A stretch of 64,000 nt of DNA, from assembly GCF_014207845.1 (NCBI RefSeq), contig NZ_JACHLC010000005.1, forward strand, positions 1 through 64,000. Direction: 5' to 3'. The notes beneath the pieces were generated by a model. The model was not told where the DNA came from and did no database searches. It worked only from the letters and a program-made list of their open reading frames with translations. Made by a program: the position numbers and the translations under genes. Positions 7,943 through 16,267 of this stretch are shown one piece after another. The stretch's first letter is position 1; every line of letters begins with the position of its first letter. The DNA is from Chryseobacterium shigense (GTDB taxonomy: Bacteria > Bacteroidota > Bacteroidia > Flavobacteriales > Weeksellaceae).

Positions 7943-10816
7943 ATGAAAAAAATTTATATTTCCATATTGGCAACTTTGTCAATATATTCCAATGCACAAA
8001 ATATTTTCAATGCCAAGCTGCATGAAATAAATTTCGGTTCTTCCAGTGATCCCGGCAATTTGATTAAGCTGAATGATCTGATTATTTTTCCAGCCACAAG
8101 ATTCAGTGATGAAGGAAGAGAACTCTGGTGCTTTAATTCTGTAACTCAAAAATCTGCATTACTTAAAGATATTTTCCCGGGTTACAATAGTGGTCTGTCC
8201 GGTTCTCCATCTTTTGTAAATGTAAACGGCAAAATATATTTTCTGGCTCAGGAGACCTTTTCCAGTTATCAGCTTTGGGTAACAGATGGAACCGTTGCCG
8301 GAACGATGAAAGAAAAAGATCTCAATTCAAACTATTCTATCGGTAACCTTGTTGTTGCCGGAAATAAAATTTTCTATTACGTACAAAATGAGCTGTGGTC
8401 GTATGACACGGTTTCAAAGGTATTGCTGAAAGTGAAAACCTTTGTGTATTCCGGAGATGTAAAAATGTATTCATTTAATAACGAATTAATTATAGGTGCC
8501 GATGACGGTGTTTCTGGAAAAGAAATCTGGAAATCGGATGGAACTGTAGCCGGAACTGTTCTACTGAAAGATATTGCACCTAATGCGGGCGGAAGTATTT
8601 CTGGGGATTTTAATATACTACCCCTAAATAATAAATTTTACTTTATTGCCAATCTGGGAACCGGGTATGAACTGTATGCCAGTGATGGAACTGAAGCCGG
8701 AACTGTTTCAGTAAAACCCGTACGGACACCCCGTTTGAATGGAGCTTCTGCAGATAATTATTTTGTATTTGAAGGATTTGATCCTGATGCTGGAGGAATG
8801 GAACCCTGGATTTCAGACGGAACGGCTGCAGGAACCAAAATACTTAAAAATATAATGCCGGGAAATACAAGTTCCATGGCGAACAGTAAATTTATAAGGC
8901 TTAATAATAAAATATATTTCGATAGCAATGCCAATGGAGTAAGTCCGGCTTATGGTGACTATATTTGGGAAACAGACGGTACCGAAGTAGGAACTGTTTT
9001 ATTCAATACTCCACCTGAAACTGAATTGTACGGAAAAAGTTCAGATGGTATGCATTTAATCCTTACAAAACCAAACTATGGCAACAGGTATTGGATAACG
9101 AACGGAAATCCATCTCAAACATTTGAAATTACAGATATTGGAATGCCTTATAATAATAGCTTTATTGATCTGAATTCTAAAATTTATCTCACAGGATATA
9201 ATCCAAAGAATGGAACAGAACTATTCTCAATAAATCCGGTTTCTCAAACTTCTTCTTTAGCCACTGATATCAGCAGATTTGAAAGTTCTGCACCACATTC
9301 TTTCGAAGTTCTGGACAATGAACTCATTTTTATTGCTGCAGACCGCCAGTATAACAATCAACTTTACAAAAGAAATAAAAACACACAACAGCTTGAAAGA
9401 CTTTCCACTTTTGGAAACACTTCATTTATGGGAATGTTTTCTGATAATAAAGATACTTTCTTTAAAATAGGAAACTATCTTTATACTAAAAACGGGACTC
9501 CAAATCCAAGGAGTGGCATGTACAGAACGGCTGGTACAGAGATATATTCAGAAGGATTATCCACACCACCGGGGACGGTTACTTACGATACTTCCTTCTA
9601 TGTCAACCTAAATGACAATACCCTTTTATTTTCCGGCTATAATAATGTAATAGGAACAGAATTATGGAAAATAGACAACGATACAGATACAGCGGTTCTG
9701 GTAAAAGATATTTCAGCAGATAATATGGGAAGTATGTACAATACGGATTCCCAAACCGCAGTTTTGAACGGCTCTGCCTATTTTGTAGCCAAAGAAAATG
9801 GCAAGCTGGGAATCTGGAAATCCGATGGTACATCTGCAGGAACTTCAAAAGCTATTGAATTTAGCTATCAGGACGGAACAGATGGAGATATTAAAGTATT
9901 AAAGAGTTTCAATAACAAGCTTTTCTTTACAAAAAGACAGGAAAACAATTCAAGCTATGGGCAAAATGAGCTGTGGGCTTCAGATGGAGATCAGGCATCT
10001 GCGGTCTTGTTGAAGTCGCATGCAGTACCTTATGGCTCGGGAAATATTTCCAGGGAAACAGAGGTTTTAAATGGTAAATTGTTTTATAATACTACAGGAT
10101 ATCCATCAGGTCTTTATTCAACAGATGGTACTGTTGTAGGAACTACCGAGATTCTAAGCGGAAACTTTTTTGGGGAAACTAAATTTAAAAAATGTGGAAA
10201 TCTGCTGTTTTTTACCAATAACAATGGTGCTCAACTTTGGAGAACGGATGGTACTGCTAGTGGTACTTTCAGTTTAGTTTCCAGCTTATCTTCTGCAAAA
10301 GAGATGCTCTGTATCAATAATTACCTGTATTTCCTGAACGGAGATTCCCAGAAGGTATGGAAAACAAATGGTACGACCTCGAATACAATGCCCATGGATA
10401 TTTTTGTAACCAATGATGACAATCAGCTGATGCCTAACGAAAATATAGAAAAAATAGCAACGGATGGGGAAAAATTATACCTTTCCATCGCAACAAAAAA
10501 TCATGGTAGCGAAATGTATGAAATTACGGATACCCTGCCGGTATATTTAGCCACTGATGATATTCGTAAAGATGATAAAAATACCAATGCAGATATTCAG
10601 ATCTACCCTAATCCTGTTACAGATTATTTTTCAGTAAAGAGTAAAGGAAATTATAGAATTGAAACAGTGAAGATCTTTGATGCTTCCGGAAAATTGATAA
10701 AGAATATAGCGAGCATTAATGATAGGATTAATGTATCAGATCTTTCTTCAGGAATTTATTTTGTCAGAATAAAAACCGAAAAAGGAGAACATCTAGGTAA
10801 GATCATAAAAAAATAA
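7943..10816 (+). CDS. Large type IX secretion cargo with ELWxxDGTxxGT repeats
   Basis: A 957-residue secreted protein. It has a signal peptide (MKKIYISILATLSIYSNAQ) and many copies of the ELWxxDGTxxGT repeat spread through the chain (for example WVTDGTVAGT, WKSDGTVAGT, YASDGTEAGT, WISDGTAAGT), a repeat expected to fold into beta-propeller-like blades. The last 75 residues form a type A C-terminal sorting domain: IYPNPVTDYF near residue 890, then VKIFDASGKLI, and a final LSSGIYFVRIKTEKG block ending in basic residues. This domain directs passage through the type IX system and anchoring or release at the surface. The function is unknown; adhesion or polymer binding is a guess. The gene is preceded by its own promoter and a leader hairpin. 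Confidence 0.88.
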   Translation: MKKIYISILATLSIYSNAQNIFNAKLHEINFGSSSDPGNLIKLNDLIIFPATRFSDEGRELWCFNSVTQKSALLKDIFPGYNSGLSGSPSFVNVNGKIYFLAQETFSSYQLWVTDGTVAGTMKEKDLNSNYSIGNLVVAGNKIFYYVQNELWSYDTVSKVLLKVKTFVYSGDVKMYSFNNELIIGADDGVSGKEIWKSDGTVAGTVLLKDIAPNAGGSISGDFNILPLNNKFYFIANLGTGYELYASDGTEAGTVSVKPVRTPRLNGASADNYFVFEGFDPDAGGMEPWISDGTAAGTKILKNIMPGNTSSMANSKFIRLNNKIYFDSNANGVSPAYGDYIWETDGTEVGTVLFNTPPETELYGKSSDGMHLILTKPNYGNRYWITNGNPSQTFEITDIGMPYNNSFIDLNSKIYLTGYNPKNGTELFSINPVSQTSSLATDISRFESSAPHSFEVLDNELIFIAADRQYNNQLYKRNKNTQQLERLSTFGNTSFMGMFSDNKDTFFKIGNYLYTKNGTPNPRSGMYRTAGTEIYSEGLSTPPGTVTYDTSFYVNLNDNTLLFSGYNNVIGTELWKIDNDTDTAVLVKDISADNMGSMYNTDSQTAVLNGSAYFVAKENGKLGIWKSDGTSAGTSKAIEFSYQDGTDGDIKVLKSFNNKLFFTKRQENNSSYGQNELWASDGDQASAVLLKSHAVPYGSGNISRETEVLNGKLFYNTTGYPSGLYSTDGTVVGTTEILSGNFFGETKFKKCGNLLFFTNNNGAQLWRTDGTASGTFSLVSSLSSAKEMLCINNYLYFLNGDSQKVWKTNGTTSNTMPMDIFVTNDDNQLMPNENIEKIATDGEKLYLSIATKNHGSEMYEITDTLPVYLATDDIRKDDKNTNADIQIYPNPVTDYFSVKSKGNYRIETVKIFDASGKLIKNIASINDRINVSDLSSGIYFVRIKTEKGEHLGKIIKK

Positions 10817-10822
10817 CTACAC

Positions 10823-10848
10823 AAAAGGCTCTTTCTAAGAGCCTTTTT
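10823..10848. terminator. Intrinsic terminator, usable in both directions
   Basis: AAAAGGCTCT (10823-10832) pairs with AGAGCCTTTT (10838-10847), loop of 5 nt, T run following. It separates the convergent cargo gene and uvrC. Confidence 0.85.
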
Positions 10849-10865
10849 ATTTGTTTTGTGTGATA

Positions 10866-12659
10866 TTAATTACTGTTGAAGTATTCATATATAACGGACG
10901 CCTTACTTTTCCCAAGAATCTCTTCCAAAGTTTCCAGGCTTGATTCTTTGATCCTTTTTACAGATTTCAGTTTGGAAAGTAAAAGTTCAATCGTTTTTTC
11001 TCCCACACCCGGAATTTCTTCCAGCTCAGATTTTATCGTAGAGTTTTTCCTTCTCGTTCTGTGGTGCTTTACCCCGAAACGGTGGGCTTCATCTCTTACT
11101 CTCTGAAGAATCTTCAATGTTTCGGATTTTTTATCTAAATATAAAGGAATAGAATCTTCAGGAAAGAAAATTTCCTCAAGCCTTTTCGCAATTCCTACAA
11201 CCGTAATCTTGCCGTAAAGTCCCAATAACTTTAAGCTTTTTATGGCAGAAGAAAGCTGTCCTTTCCCTCCGTCTATCAGGATCAGTTGCGGAAGATCTTC
11301 CCCTTCATCCAGCATTCTTTTATAACGGCGGTAGATCACTTCCTCCATGGTAGCAAAGTCATTGGGGCCTTCTACCGTTTTTGGATGGAAAATCCTGTAA
11401 TCAGCTTTGCTTGGTTTGCCGTCTTTAAAGACTACACATGCGGAAACAGGATTTGTCCCCTGGATATTGGAGTTATCAAAACCTTCAATATGTCGCGGTT
11501 CCACAGGCATCCGGAGGAGTTTCTGCATTTCGGCCATAATTCTGTTTGTATGCCTTTCAGGATCTACAATCTGTACCTGTTTTAGCTTTTCCAAACGGTA
11601 TTCTTTCGCGTTTTTCTCAGAAAGCTCCACAATTCTTTTTTTGTCACCCACTTTTGGAACAATCAGCTTTACATTCGGAATTTCTACTGAAAGATGAAAT
11701 GGCAATAATACTTCTTTAGAATCGGAACTGAATTTTTGACGGATCTCAATCAAGGCTTCCTCCATAATATCTTCATCCGTTTCCTCCAGTATTTTTTTGA
11801 TCTCCGTTGTGAAACTCTGGATGATATTTCCGTTTCTGATTTTGAAGAAATTCACATAAGCCGCAGTTTCATCGCTCGTCATTCCGAAAACATCAACATC
11901 ATCAATATTGGGGTTTACCACCGTGTTTTTGGCCTGGTAATCTTCCAGAATATCCAGTCTTTCCTTGATAACCTGTGCGTCTTCAAACTTAAGGTTCGAA
12001 GCCATTTTCATCATCTGATTCACCAGATATTCCTTTGCTTTACGGAAATCTCCCTTGATAATTCCCCGGATAGCATCAATCTTTTCATCATAATCCTCTT
12101 TACTTTCCAGATCTTCACAAGGGCCTTCACAGTTTTTAATATGAAACTCCAGACATACCTTATATTTTCCTTCCACTATTTTTTCCGGAGAAAGATTAAG
12201 ATTACAGGTTCTGAGCTTATAAATATGCTTAATAGTATCCAGTAAAATCTTTGCCGGACGAACCTTGGCATAAGGTCCGTAATATTCAGAGCCATCCTTG
12301 ATTACATTTCTGGTCAGAAAGATCCGTGGAAAGCTTTCATTTTTAATACAGATCCATGGATACGTTTTGTCATCCTTCAGCAAAACATTGTAAAAAGGGC
12401 GGTGTTCCTTGATCAGGTTATTTTCCAGTAAAAGTGCATCATACTCACTGTTTACAATGGTTGTTTCCAGGCGGACGATCTTGCTTACCATTATTTTAAT
12501 ACGGTAACCCGGAAGATTTTTGTTGAAGTAGGAGAGAACCCTTTTCTTTAAATGTTTGGCCTTTCCTACATACAGCAATTGATCGTTCTTATCATAATAA
12601 CGATAAACGCCAGGTTCTGATGGTAAAGTTTTGAGCTGTAATTCTAAGGAAGGATTCAT
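10866..12659 (-). CDS. uvrC: Excinuclease ABC subunit C
   Basis: A 597-residue UvrC, full length for the family. From the N-terminus: a GIY-YIG nuclease domain (PGVYRYYDKNDQLLYVGKAK) for the 3' incision, a cysteine-containing linker, a UVR helix-hairpin (about residues 205-235) that binds UvrB, an RNase H-like endonuclease domain with HIEGFDNSNIQGTNPV for the 5' incision, and a C-terminal helix-hairpin-helix pair (IPGVGEKTIELLLSK). It works with UvrA and UvrB in nucleotide excision repair. It is monocistronic. A TAATTTTG -7 element at 12671-12664 lies only 5 bp before the ATG, so the mRNA is probably leaderless or nearly so. Confidence 0.97.
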   Translation of the reverse strand: MNPSLELQLKTLPSEPGVYRYYDKNDQLLYVGKAKHLKKRVLSYFNKNLPGYRIKIMVSKIVRLETTIVNSEYDALLLENNLIKEHRPFYNVLLKDDKTYPWICIKNESFPRIFLTRNVIKDGSEYYGPYAKVRPAKILLDTIKHIYKLRTCNLNLSPEKIVEGKYKVCLEFHIKNCEGPCEDLESKEDYDEKIDAIRGIIKGDFRKAKEYLVNQMMKMASNLKFEDAQVIKERLDILEDYQAKNTVVNPNIDDVDVFGMTSDETAAYVNFFKIRNGNIIQSFTTEIKKILEETDEDIMEEALIEIRQKFSSDSKEVLLPFHLSVEIPNVKLIVPKVGDKKRIVELSEKNAKEYRLEKLKQVQIVDPERHTNRIMAEMQKLLRMPVEPRHIEGFDNSNIQGTNPVSACVVFKDGKPSKADYRIFHPKTVEGPNDFATMEEVIYRRYKRMLDEGEDLPQLILIDGGKGQLSSAIKSLKLLGLYGKITVVGIAKRLEEIFFPEDSIPLYLDKKSETLKILQRVRDEAHRFGVKHHRTRRKNSTIKSELEEIPGVGEKTIELLLSKLKSVKRIKESSLETLEEILGKSKASVIYEYFNSN

Positions 12660-12663
12660 ATAA

Positions 12664-12671
12664 CAAAATTA
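12664..12671 (-). promoter_or_regulatory. -7 element of uvrC
   Basis: On the minus strand the sequence reads TAATTTTG, an exact fit to TAnnTTTG, ending five bases before the uvrC start codon. Transcription would begin at or next to the A of the ATG. Confidence 0.55.
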
Positions 12672-12700
12672 CGGAATCCTTCCCGGATTTAAAAGAACAA

Positions 12701-12727
12701 AAAAAGCTGCAGAATTTTCTGCAGCTT
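12701..12727 (-). terminator. Terminator of the unknown secreted-protein gene
   Basis: AAGCTGCAG (12704-12712) pairs with CTGCAGCTT (12719-12727). On the minus strand it is followed by a T run, 21 bp past the stop codon at 12748. Confidence 0.8.
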
Positions 12728-12747
12728 AATAATATGATTAAATATTT

Positions 12748-13509
12748 TTATCCGTTATTCATTGAAGTATATTCATTGACAAGGAAACTGAAATAGTCCC
12801 ATTCAACAGAATTTTTAGGATATTTTTTCATGAATTCTGCATTGTCACCAAACAGGAAGTCATAATTGTCTTCAAAATCATCTTTATGAAGCCATAATAC
12901 CTTGTCACCTTTTTTTACATAATAAGATTTAATAACCCCGCCACCAAGCTGTGGAGAACCCATTACAGAAAAACCTGTTGTTTCTTTAGCCCTCGGATCG
13001 TGGTATACAGAAATAATATCACTGAACTCAGGATTGATGAGCTGCATCAGGAATTCTTTGTCATCTTTTTTATTTTTCAGGGAAACGGTCTGGTTTACAA
13101 AGTGTATCCTTTCACCCGTTGTATTCTTTGTCAGTTTTTTGGTTCCGAAGTTTCTGATATTTCCAAAATATTTTCCAACTTTTGCAATTTTTTCCGCATT
13201 GGTAGGATATACATACATTTCACTGATTTGTTCAGCGTTAAAGACCTCGTTTTTTTTCGTGATGCTGTCTTTCACGGAAACTTCATAGATCTGTCCTTTT
13301 TTAGTTTCGATCTTACTGCAGAAACCTTTATGTGATGTTCCGTCTTTTAAAATAATCGTTGATGTCTTTTTTGGGGATGGAGTATTAAAACCTTCATTAA
13401 AGAGATATGTTTCCATTTTTTTGATCTCTTCCTTAGAATATTTTACTTTCTGGGCGAAAGTCGCAGTACCTGCCAGACATAATATTAGTAGTAGAATTTT
13501 CAGTTTCAT
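12748..13509 (-). CDS. Secreted protein of unknown function
   Basis: A 253-residue protein with a standard signal peptide (MKLKILLLILCLAGTATFAQ). The mature part is lysine-rich and mixed alpha/beta with no recognised domain; a segment resembling a small barrel (IILKDGTSHKGFCSKIETKKG, residues about 50-70) and an aromatic C-terminus are the only notable features. A minus-strand TATTTTTG -7 element at 13549-13542 gives a short leader. It is monocistronic, between uvrC and the divergent hutH. No function is proposed. Confidence 0.75.
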   Translation of the reverse strand: MKLKILLLILCLAGTATFAQKVKYSKEEIKKMETYLFNEGFNTPSPKKTSTIILKDGTSHKGFCSKIETKKGQIYEVSVKDSITKKNEVFNAEQISEMYVYPTNAEKIAKVGKYFGNIRNFGTKKLTKNTTGERIHFVNQTVSLKNKKDDKEFLMQLINPEFSDIISVYHDPRAKETTGFSVMGSPQLGGGVIKSYYVKKGDKVLWLHKDDFEDNYDFLFGDNAEFMKKYPKNSVEWDYFSFLVNEYTSMNNG

Positions 13510-13541
13510 AAGTTATTGATAATTGTTTTTAACTTTTGCAG

Positions 13542-13549
13542 CAAAAATA
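13542..13549 (-). promoter_or_regulatory. -7 element of the unknown secreted-protein gene
   Basis: Minus-strand TATTTTTG, an exact TAnnTTTG match, 32 bp upstream of the start codon at 13509. Confidence 0.55.
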
Positions 13550-13645
13550 GTAAATTAATTTACTTATTATCAGAAAAATATAAAACCACAAAATATAGTT
13601 TTTACAATTATTGTTAAATGTGTAATTTTAAGGAAATTTTTAGAA

Positions 13646-15136
13646 ATGATATACGGTGTAGATGTTTTCACTTTCCATGATGTTCTGGAAATCTGTAAAA
13701 AACCAGGTAAAGCTAAACTTAATAAAGCTGCCAAAGAACAGATCCTTAAATCTCAGAAAAATGTTCAGAAAATAGTAGAGTCCGATAGATGTGTCTATGG
13801 GATCAATACTGGTTTCGGACCTCTTTGTGATACCAAAATATCAGCTGACGAAACTGCCCAGCTGCAATATAACCTTATTATTTCCCATGCAGTAGGAGTA
13901 GGAAAGCCTATTGACAAGGAATTTTCCAAGATCATGATCATTGCTAAAGTTCATGCATTATCCAAAGGATTTTCGGGAGTTTCCCTGGAAGTAATTGAAA
14001 GACTGATTCTGATGCTTGAAAAAGATATTATCCCCGTAGTTCCTGAACAAGGTTCCGTAGGTGCATCAGGAGATCTTGCCCCGCTTGCCCATCTTGTGCT
14101 TCCATTGCTTGGATTGGGACAGGTCTGGGAAGGAGACCAGATTTTTGAAACGATGGAAGTTCTGGACAGACACGGCCTTGAACCATTGGCTTTAGGTCCG
14201 AAAGAAGGCTTAGGATTAATTAACGGAACCCAGTTTATCCTGGCTCATGCCATCAAAGGATTAGAAAAATTCGAGTATCTGTTAGATTTGGCAGATCTTA
14301 CTGCTGCAATGAGTCTTGAAGCCTACAGAGGTTCTGCAAGTCCCTTCAAAAAAGAGCTACATGAGATCAGACCTTTTGAGGGAAGTAAAAAAGTAGCAGC
14401 CAGAATGGTTAAATTTCTGAAAGGTTCCGAAAATATGAAGGCTCATGAAGAATGTGAAAGAGTTCAGGACCCTTATTCCATGCGATGTGTGCCACAGGTA
14501 CACGGTGCCAGCAGAAATGCTTTTGAACACCTTAAAATAATGGCTGAAACAGAGCTGAATTCTGTAACAGATAACCCAATTGTTTTAAGCGCTGAAGAAT
14601 CTATTTCCGGAGGAAACTTCCACGGACAGCTGATGGCTCTTCCTTTGGATTATGCTACACTGGCAGCTGCTGAACTGGGAAATATTTCAGACAGAAGAAG
14701 TTACCTCTTGTTAGAAGGGAAATATGGACTGCCAAGATTACTTACAGAAAGCTCCGGACTGAATTCAGGATTCATGATCCCTCAATATACTTCAGCAGCT
14801 TTGGTTACTGAAAATAAAACACTGTGTTTCCCGGCATCGGCAGATTCTATCCCCACAAGTTTAGGCCAGGAAGACCATGTTTCAATGGGAAGTATCTCCG
14901 GGAGAAAATTCAATCAGGTTTTAGGAAATCTGGTGAATATTTTATCTGTGGAACTGATGTTTGCAGCACAGGGATTAGAATTCAGAAGACCTTTCAAATG
15001 TTCAAAGATTGTTGAAGAAAACTTTGCTGTTATTCGTTCTAAAGTTAAAAAGCTGGAAGATGACAGGCTGATAGGAAAAGATATGCTTGCAATTGCAGAA
15101 TTGATCAATAATAGAGAATTTAATGTGCATCCATAA
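13646..15136 (+). CDS. hutH: Histidine ammonia-lyase
   Basis: A 496-residue aromatic amino acid lyase. The Ala-Ser-Gly triplet that forms the MIO electrophile is at 140-142 inside GSVGASGDLAPLAHL. The selectivity pair in LQYNLIISHAVGVG is Ser-His, which is typical of histidine lyases rather than tyrosine or phenylalanine lyases. Other family blocks are INGTQFILAHA, VQDPYSMRCVPQVHGA and TDNPIV. The enzyme converts histidine to urocanate and ammonia. No hutU, hutI or hutG lies beside it, so either the rest of the pathway is elsewhere or urocanate has another use. The downstream DUF2059 gene starts 10 bp after the stop and is probably co-transcribed. Confidence 0.93.
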   Translation: MIYGVDVFTFHDVLEICKKPGKAKLNKAAKEQILKSQKNVQKIVESDRCVYGINTGFGPLCDTKISADETAQLQYNLIISHAVGVGKPIDKEFSKIMIIAKVHALSKGFSGVSLEVIERLILMLEKDIIPVVPEQGSVGASGDLAPLAHLVLPLLGLGQVWEGDQIFETMEVLDRHGLEPLALGPKEGLGLINGTQFILAHAIKGLEKFEYLLDLADLTAAMSLEAYRGSASPFKKELHEIRPFEGSKKVAARMVKFLKGSENMKAHEECERVQDPYSMRCVPQVHGASRNAFEHLKIMAETELNSVTDNPIVLSAEESISGGNFHGQLMALPLDYATLAAAELGNISDRRSYLLLEGKYGLPRLLTESSGLNSGFMIPQYTSAALVTENKTLCFPASADSIPTSLGQEDHVSMGSISGRKFNQVLGNLVNILSVELMFAAQGLEFRRPFKCSKIVEENFAVIRSKVKKLEDDRLIGKDMLAIAELINNREFNVHP

Positions 15137-15145
15137 TCAATTGAG

Positions 15146-15613
15146 ATGAAAAAATTAGTTACCGTTTTAAGCGTATTTATGGGAACATTTGCTTTTTCCC
15201 AGGCATCAGACACAAAGATCCGGGAATTTATCAGAATAACCGGAGCTGATAAAATGGCAATCACAGCAATGCAGCAGTTTATTGAGCAGATTAAGGAAAA
15301 CCATCCCAATGTTCCGGATGAATTCTGGAAAGAATTCACTGCGGAAGTTTCATCTAATAAAATGACCGATATTTACATTCCAATCTATGCTAAATATTAT
15401 ACAGAATCAGATATTGATGAACTTATAAAATTCTATAAATCTCCGATAGGTCAAAAAACTCTGACAGTTATGCCCGCTCTTATGAGAGAAAGTATGGAAG
15501 CCGGAGGGAAAATGGGACGTGAAATAGCCACTCAGATAAAAGAAAAACTTGATAAAAAGGCTGGCTATCAGGAACCGCCACCACCTATGCCTGAAAGAAT
15601 TGAAAATAAATAA
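15146..15613 (+). CDS. DUF2059 secreted protein
   Basis: A 155-residue exported protein with a signal peptide (MKKLVTVLSVFMGTFAFSQ). The body matches DUF2059: a helical N-terminal part and the hallmark segment YTESDIDELIKFYKSPIGQK followed by a methionine-rich helix. It ends in a Pro-rich tail. The biochemical role of DUF2059 proteins is not established; they are periplasmic or envelope proteins. It follows hutH by 10 bp and a terminator follows it, so hutH and this gene form one transcription unit, though no functional link is obvious. Confidence 0.85.
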   Translation: MKKLVTVLSVFMGTFAFSQASDTKIREFIRITGADKMAITAMQQFIEQIKENHPNVPDEFWKEFTAEVSSNKMTDIYIPIYAKYYTESDIDELIKFYKSPIGQKTLTVMPALMRESMEAGGKMGREIATQIKEKLDKKAGYQEPPPPMPERIENK

Positions 15614-15618
15614 ATTCC

Positions 15619-15645
15619 AAGCTTCCTCTCACAGGGGAAGCTTTT
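15619..15645 (+). terminator. Terminator of the hutH-DUF2059 unit
   Basis: AAGCTTCC (15619-15626) pairs with GGAAGCTT (15636-15643), extended by two further pairs, with a short T run after it, 6 bp past the stop codon. Confidence 0.7.
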
Positions 15646-15703
15646 ATATTGTAATCTAATTTTTAGATATTTAAATTGTATTAAATCTTTAAATCAATCA
15701 ATA

Positions 15704-16150
15704 ATGACCATAAAAAGAACGGATTCTTCCAATACGGATTTTCAGAATTTAGTCAAACTTCTTGATGCCGATCTTGCCATCCGGAATGGCGACGATCATT
15801 CATTCTATGACCAGTTTAATAAAATTGACAATATCAAAAACTGTATTGTGATCTATATTGATGAAATTCCCGCGGCCTGCGGAGCATTCAAAAAGTTCTC
15901 TGAAGATACCGTAGAAATCAAAAGAATGTTTACCAATCCGGATTTCAGGAAAAGAGGCCTGGCCACGGCCATTGTTCAGGAGCTGGAATCCTGGGCCCGG
16001 CAAGCGGGATACTCTAAAGCTGTTTTGGAAAGCTCACTTGAACAGAACGAGGCACTTTCTGTCTATGAAAAAAGCGGTTATTACAGAATTCCTAATTACG
16101 GGCAATATATAGGTATCGATAAAAGTGTTTGTTATGAGAAAAGATGGTAA
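15704..16150 (+). CDS. GNAT-family N-acetyltransferase
   Basis: A 148-residue single-domain acetyltransferase. The acetyl-CoA-binding motif A is clear: VEIKRMFTNPDFRKRGLA (about residues 70-87), followed by the helix ATAIVQELESWARQAGY and a C-terminal YEKSGYYRIPNYG motif typical of GNAT enzymes. The acceptor substrate cannot be predicted. It is monocistronic, 90 bp from the DUF2059 gene with a terminator between. Full length for the family. Confidence 0.88.
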   Translation: MTIKRTDSSNTDFQNLVKLLDADLAIRNGDDHSFYDQFNKIDNIKNCIVIYIDEIPAACGAFKKFSEDTVEIKRMFTNPDFRKRGLATAIVQELESWARQAGYSKAVLESSLEQNEALSVYEKSGYYRIPNYGQYIGIDKSVCYEKRW

Positions 16151-16267
16151 CCTTTTCAACTGGTAGATGTTACTATTAATATTCAGGTAATACTAAATTC
16201 ATTTTTCATAAGCTTTTAAATCACCTTAAAGTGGTATATTGTGGTTTCAAACCATAAAATTAAAACT

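Noticed and set aside
8270..10400. Recurring GATGGAAC-type DNA considered as a repeat array or CRISPR
   Set aside because: It encodes the DGTxxGT protein repeats of the type IX cargo; spacing is irregular and there are no spacers.
11736..12245. A 169-residue open frame on the + strand
   Set aside because: Antisense to conserved parts of uvrC; no recognisable features.
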